Below are positions 38,178 through 39,197 of a stretch of 39,197 nt of DNA, piece by piece (positions within the stretch are counted from its first letter, which is position 1; each line of letters starts with the position of its first letter). Source of the stretch: CAYPNF01 sp964411985. GTDB lineage: Bacteria > Verrucomicrobiota > Verrucomicrobiia > Limisphaerales > J093. Position numbers and translations under genes: made by a program. The notes under the pieces were generated by a model that was given only the letters and a program-made list of their open reading frames with translations, was not told the DNA's origin and did no database searches. Location of the stretch: contig CAYPNF010000068.1 in the NCBI GenBank assembly GCA_964411985.1, forward strand, positions 1-39,197, read 5' to 3'.

Positions 38178-39197
38178 GACAACGAAGCGATGATGTCCGG
38201 AAAACGTTGCAGGGTCTGCGCCAGCCGGCTCACATCGAACTCCTGAACTTGTTGGTCGAGGGTTTCGGCGTAGGACCGCAAAGTCGGCCAATGCCCGGCT
38301 TCCGCCCAACCGATCAGACGTTGAGCGAACGCTTCAATCTCACCCATGGCCCGGGTCTTGCAGAGACGCGGCCAGACCGTTTGTTCCTGTTCACGCAGGG
38401 CCAACATAAGTTCGAGACGCCGGGCCAGCACGTCGGACGGGACGGCGGCGGCAGATTCGCTCTGGGATGCAGGTGTCGGCTCCGAGACCAACTCCAGCGG
38501 TGGCACCGCCGCCGGCTTGAGGAACCGGTTCAACTCCGCGATCAGCTCGGCGCGGTTGAACGGTTTGCGAATGAAGCCATCGCAAATCTTACGCGCCCGG
38601 GCCTCCTCCTCGCGAAAGGACGAAGCCGTGACCGCGATCACCGGGATGTGCTGCAACGCCGGATTCGCCTTCAACCGCCTGGTGGTCTCGTGGCCGTCCA
38701 GTTCCGGCATCCGCATGTCCATCAGGATCACGTCGGGGCGATGCTGCTCCGCTTGCTCCAATGCTTCGAGGCCGTTGGTGGCCAGCACTACCTTGTGCGC
38801 CGTGCCTTCGAAGTAACCGGTGAGCAAGGCGCGATTCAGCGCCACGTCATCCGCGACGAGAATGGTGGCCGGCGCGAACTGATTGAAATCGCCTTCGCCA
38901 CTCGTGGCGATTGCATCCGACTCCGCCAGTTCGGTGATCGCGATGTTCGGGAAGGTGAACCGGAACGTGCTGCCCTTCCCAGGCTCGCTCTCCACGGTGA
39001 TCACGCCGTGCATCATCTCGGTGAGCCGTTTGGTGATGGTCAGCCCCAGGCCCGTGCCGCCGAACTTGCGGGTGCTCTGTCCCGCCACCTGGGAGAACGC
39101 CCCAAAGATATGCTCCTGCTGCCCCTTGGGAATGCCGATACCCGTGTCCGAGACTTCCAAGATGAGCGTGACGCGCGTTTCGTCCCATTCCTGTCCC
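38174..39197 (-). CDS. Hybrid sensor kinase, third copy (only HATPase end, REC and tail in window)
   Basis: The frame is open to the right edge (codons complete to 39196), so the start and all sensory and HisKA parts lie outside. What is visible is the C-terminal HATPase (VSDTGIGIPKGQQEHIFGAF, GTGLGLTITKRLTEMMHG), a receiver (ILVADDVALNRALL, VILMDMRMPELDGHETT, FIRKPFNRAELIAELNRFL) and the Hpt-like tail with FAQRLIGWAEAGHW. From 38726 to the edge it is base-identical to the other two receptors. Before that it diverges, for example HETTRRLKANPALQ where the others read YQATKRLKASEELK. By analogy the full gene should be 6-7 kb and start with a signal peptide and LamG domains. Confidence 0.92.
   Translation of the reverse strand, partial: GQEWDETRVTLILEVSDTGIGIPKGQQEHIFGAFSQVAGQSTRKFGGTGLGLTITKRLTEMMHGVITVESEPGKGSTFRFTFPNIAITELAESDAIATSGEGDFNQFAPATILVADDVALNRALLTGYFEGTAHKVVLATNGLEALEQAEQHRPDVILMDMRMPELDGHETTRRLKANPALQHIPVIAVTASSFREEEARARKICDGFIRKPFNRAELIAELNRFLKPAAVPPLELVSEPTPASQSESAAAVPSDVLARRLELMLALREQEQTVWPRLCKTRAMGEIEAFAQRLIGWAEAGHWPTLRSYAETLDQQVQEFDVSRLAQTLQRFPDIIASLS
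38726..39197 (-). repeat. Tract of at least 472 bp identical to 22236-22707 and 30223-30694
   Basis: Third copy of the shared kinase/receiver tract. Its low-coordinate boundary is inside the window at about 38726, earlier than in the other two copies. Its other boundary is at or beyond the window edge, which happens to coincide with where the heptad array starts in the other copies. Confidence 0.85.

Overview
The window looks like a chromosomal segment of a Verrucomicrobiota bacterium, most likely of the Pedosphaera/Limisphaerales type. This is inferred from gene style, not from a marker gene. The grounds are a BlaI repressor next to a very long M56 peptidase, an ECF sigma factor with a long HEAT-like tail, a tiny PEP-CTERM protein, a lamin-tail/LamG/CotH secreted protein ending in FYRLRHP, giant LamG plus beta-propeller hybrid histidine kinases, and many short palindromic intergenic repeats. 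The DNA is G+C rich throughout.

Layout. 1-2340: the 5' part of a membrane protein on the minus strand, divergent der (ribosome-assembly GTPase) and tRNA-Asp(GTC). 2341-4338: a repeat-rich accessory patch that starts at the very base after the tRNA CCA. It holds two copies of a ~117-bp double-hairpin repeat, three remnants of small GIY-YIG nuclease genes, one intact four-helix-bundle gene and a PIN-domain remnant. 4339-5027: a Phd/VapC toxin-antitoxin pair. 5028-5560: non-coding, with a 156-bp inverted-repeat element. 5616-12606: a plus-strand cluster of BlaI-type repressor (two ACAnnTGTA operators upstream), a 1524-aa M56 sensor peptidase with a repeat-rich C-terminal half and a thioredoxin-fold end lacking CxxC, an ECF sigma factor with a HEAT-like tail and a 91-aa PEP-CTERM protein. 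12826-14207: a zinc-ribbon membrane protein, a small membrane-anchored protein and a second PIN remnant. 14273-20243 (minus): a CotH-type secreted protein, an isochorismatase-family hydrolase and a secreted transglutaminase-like protein.

20536-39197 (minus) is the most striking region. A hybrid receptor kinase followed by a soluble REC-histidine kinase occurs three times in tandem; the third, upstream-most copy runs off the right edge. The two complete receptors have a signal peptide, two or three LamG domains, a Reg_prop beta-propeller, a Y_Y_Y-like domain, one membrane segment, HisKA, HATPase, REC and an Hpt-like tail. Five gene ends are in the window: four junctions overlap by 4 bp (ATGA or GTGA), and the fifth is interrupted by a 202-bp inverted-repeat element. 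The receptors resemble Bacteroidetes hybrid two-component glycan sensors but carry no DNA-binding output domain, so an unseen response regulator is needed.

Two features of these kinases deserve attention. First, sequences that look like intergenic repeats sit inside the coding frame: heptanucleotide arrays, a 75-bp element with 13-bp inverted ends, and hairpin repeats in signal peptides and linkers. Second, a 645-bp segment covering part of the kinase and the receiver is base-identical between the two complete receptors, and at least 472 bp of it is shared with the third, while the flanks have diverged. That pattern points to gene conversion. All three copies also keep an Hpt-like tail with the phospho-accepting His position occupied by Leu, Thr or Gln.
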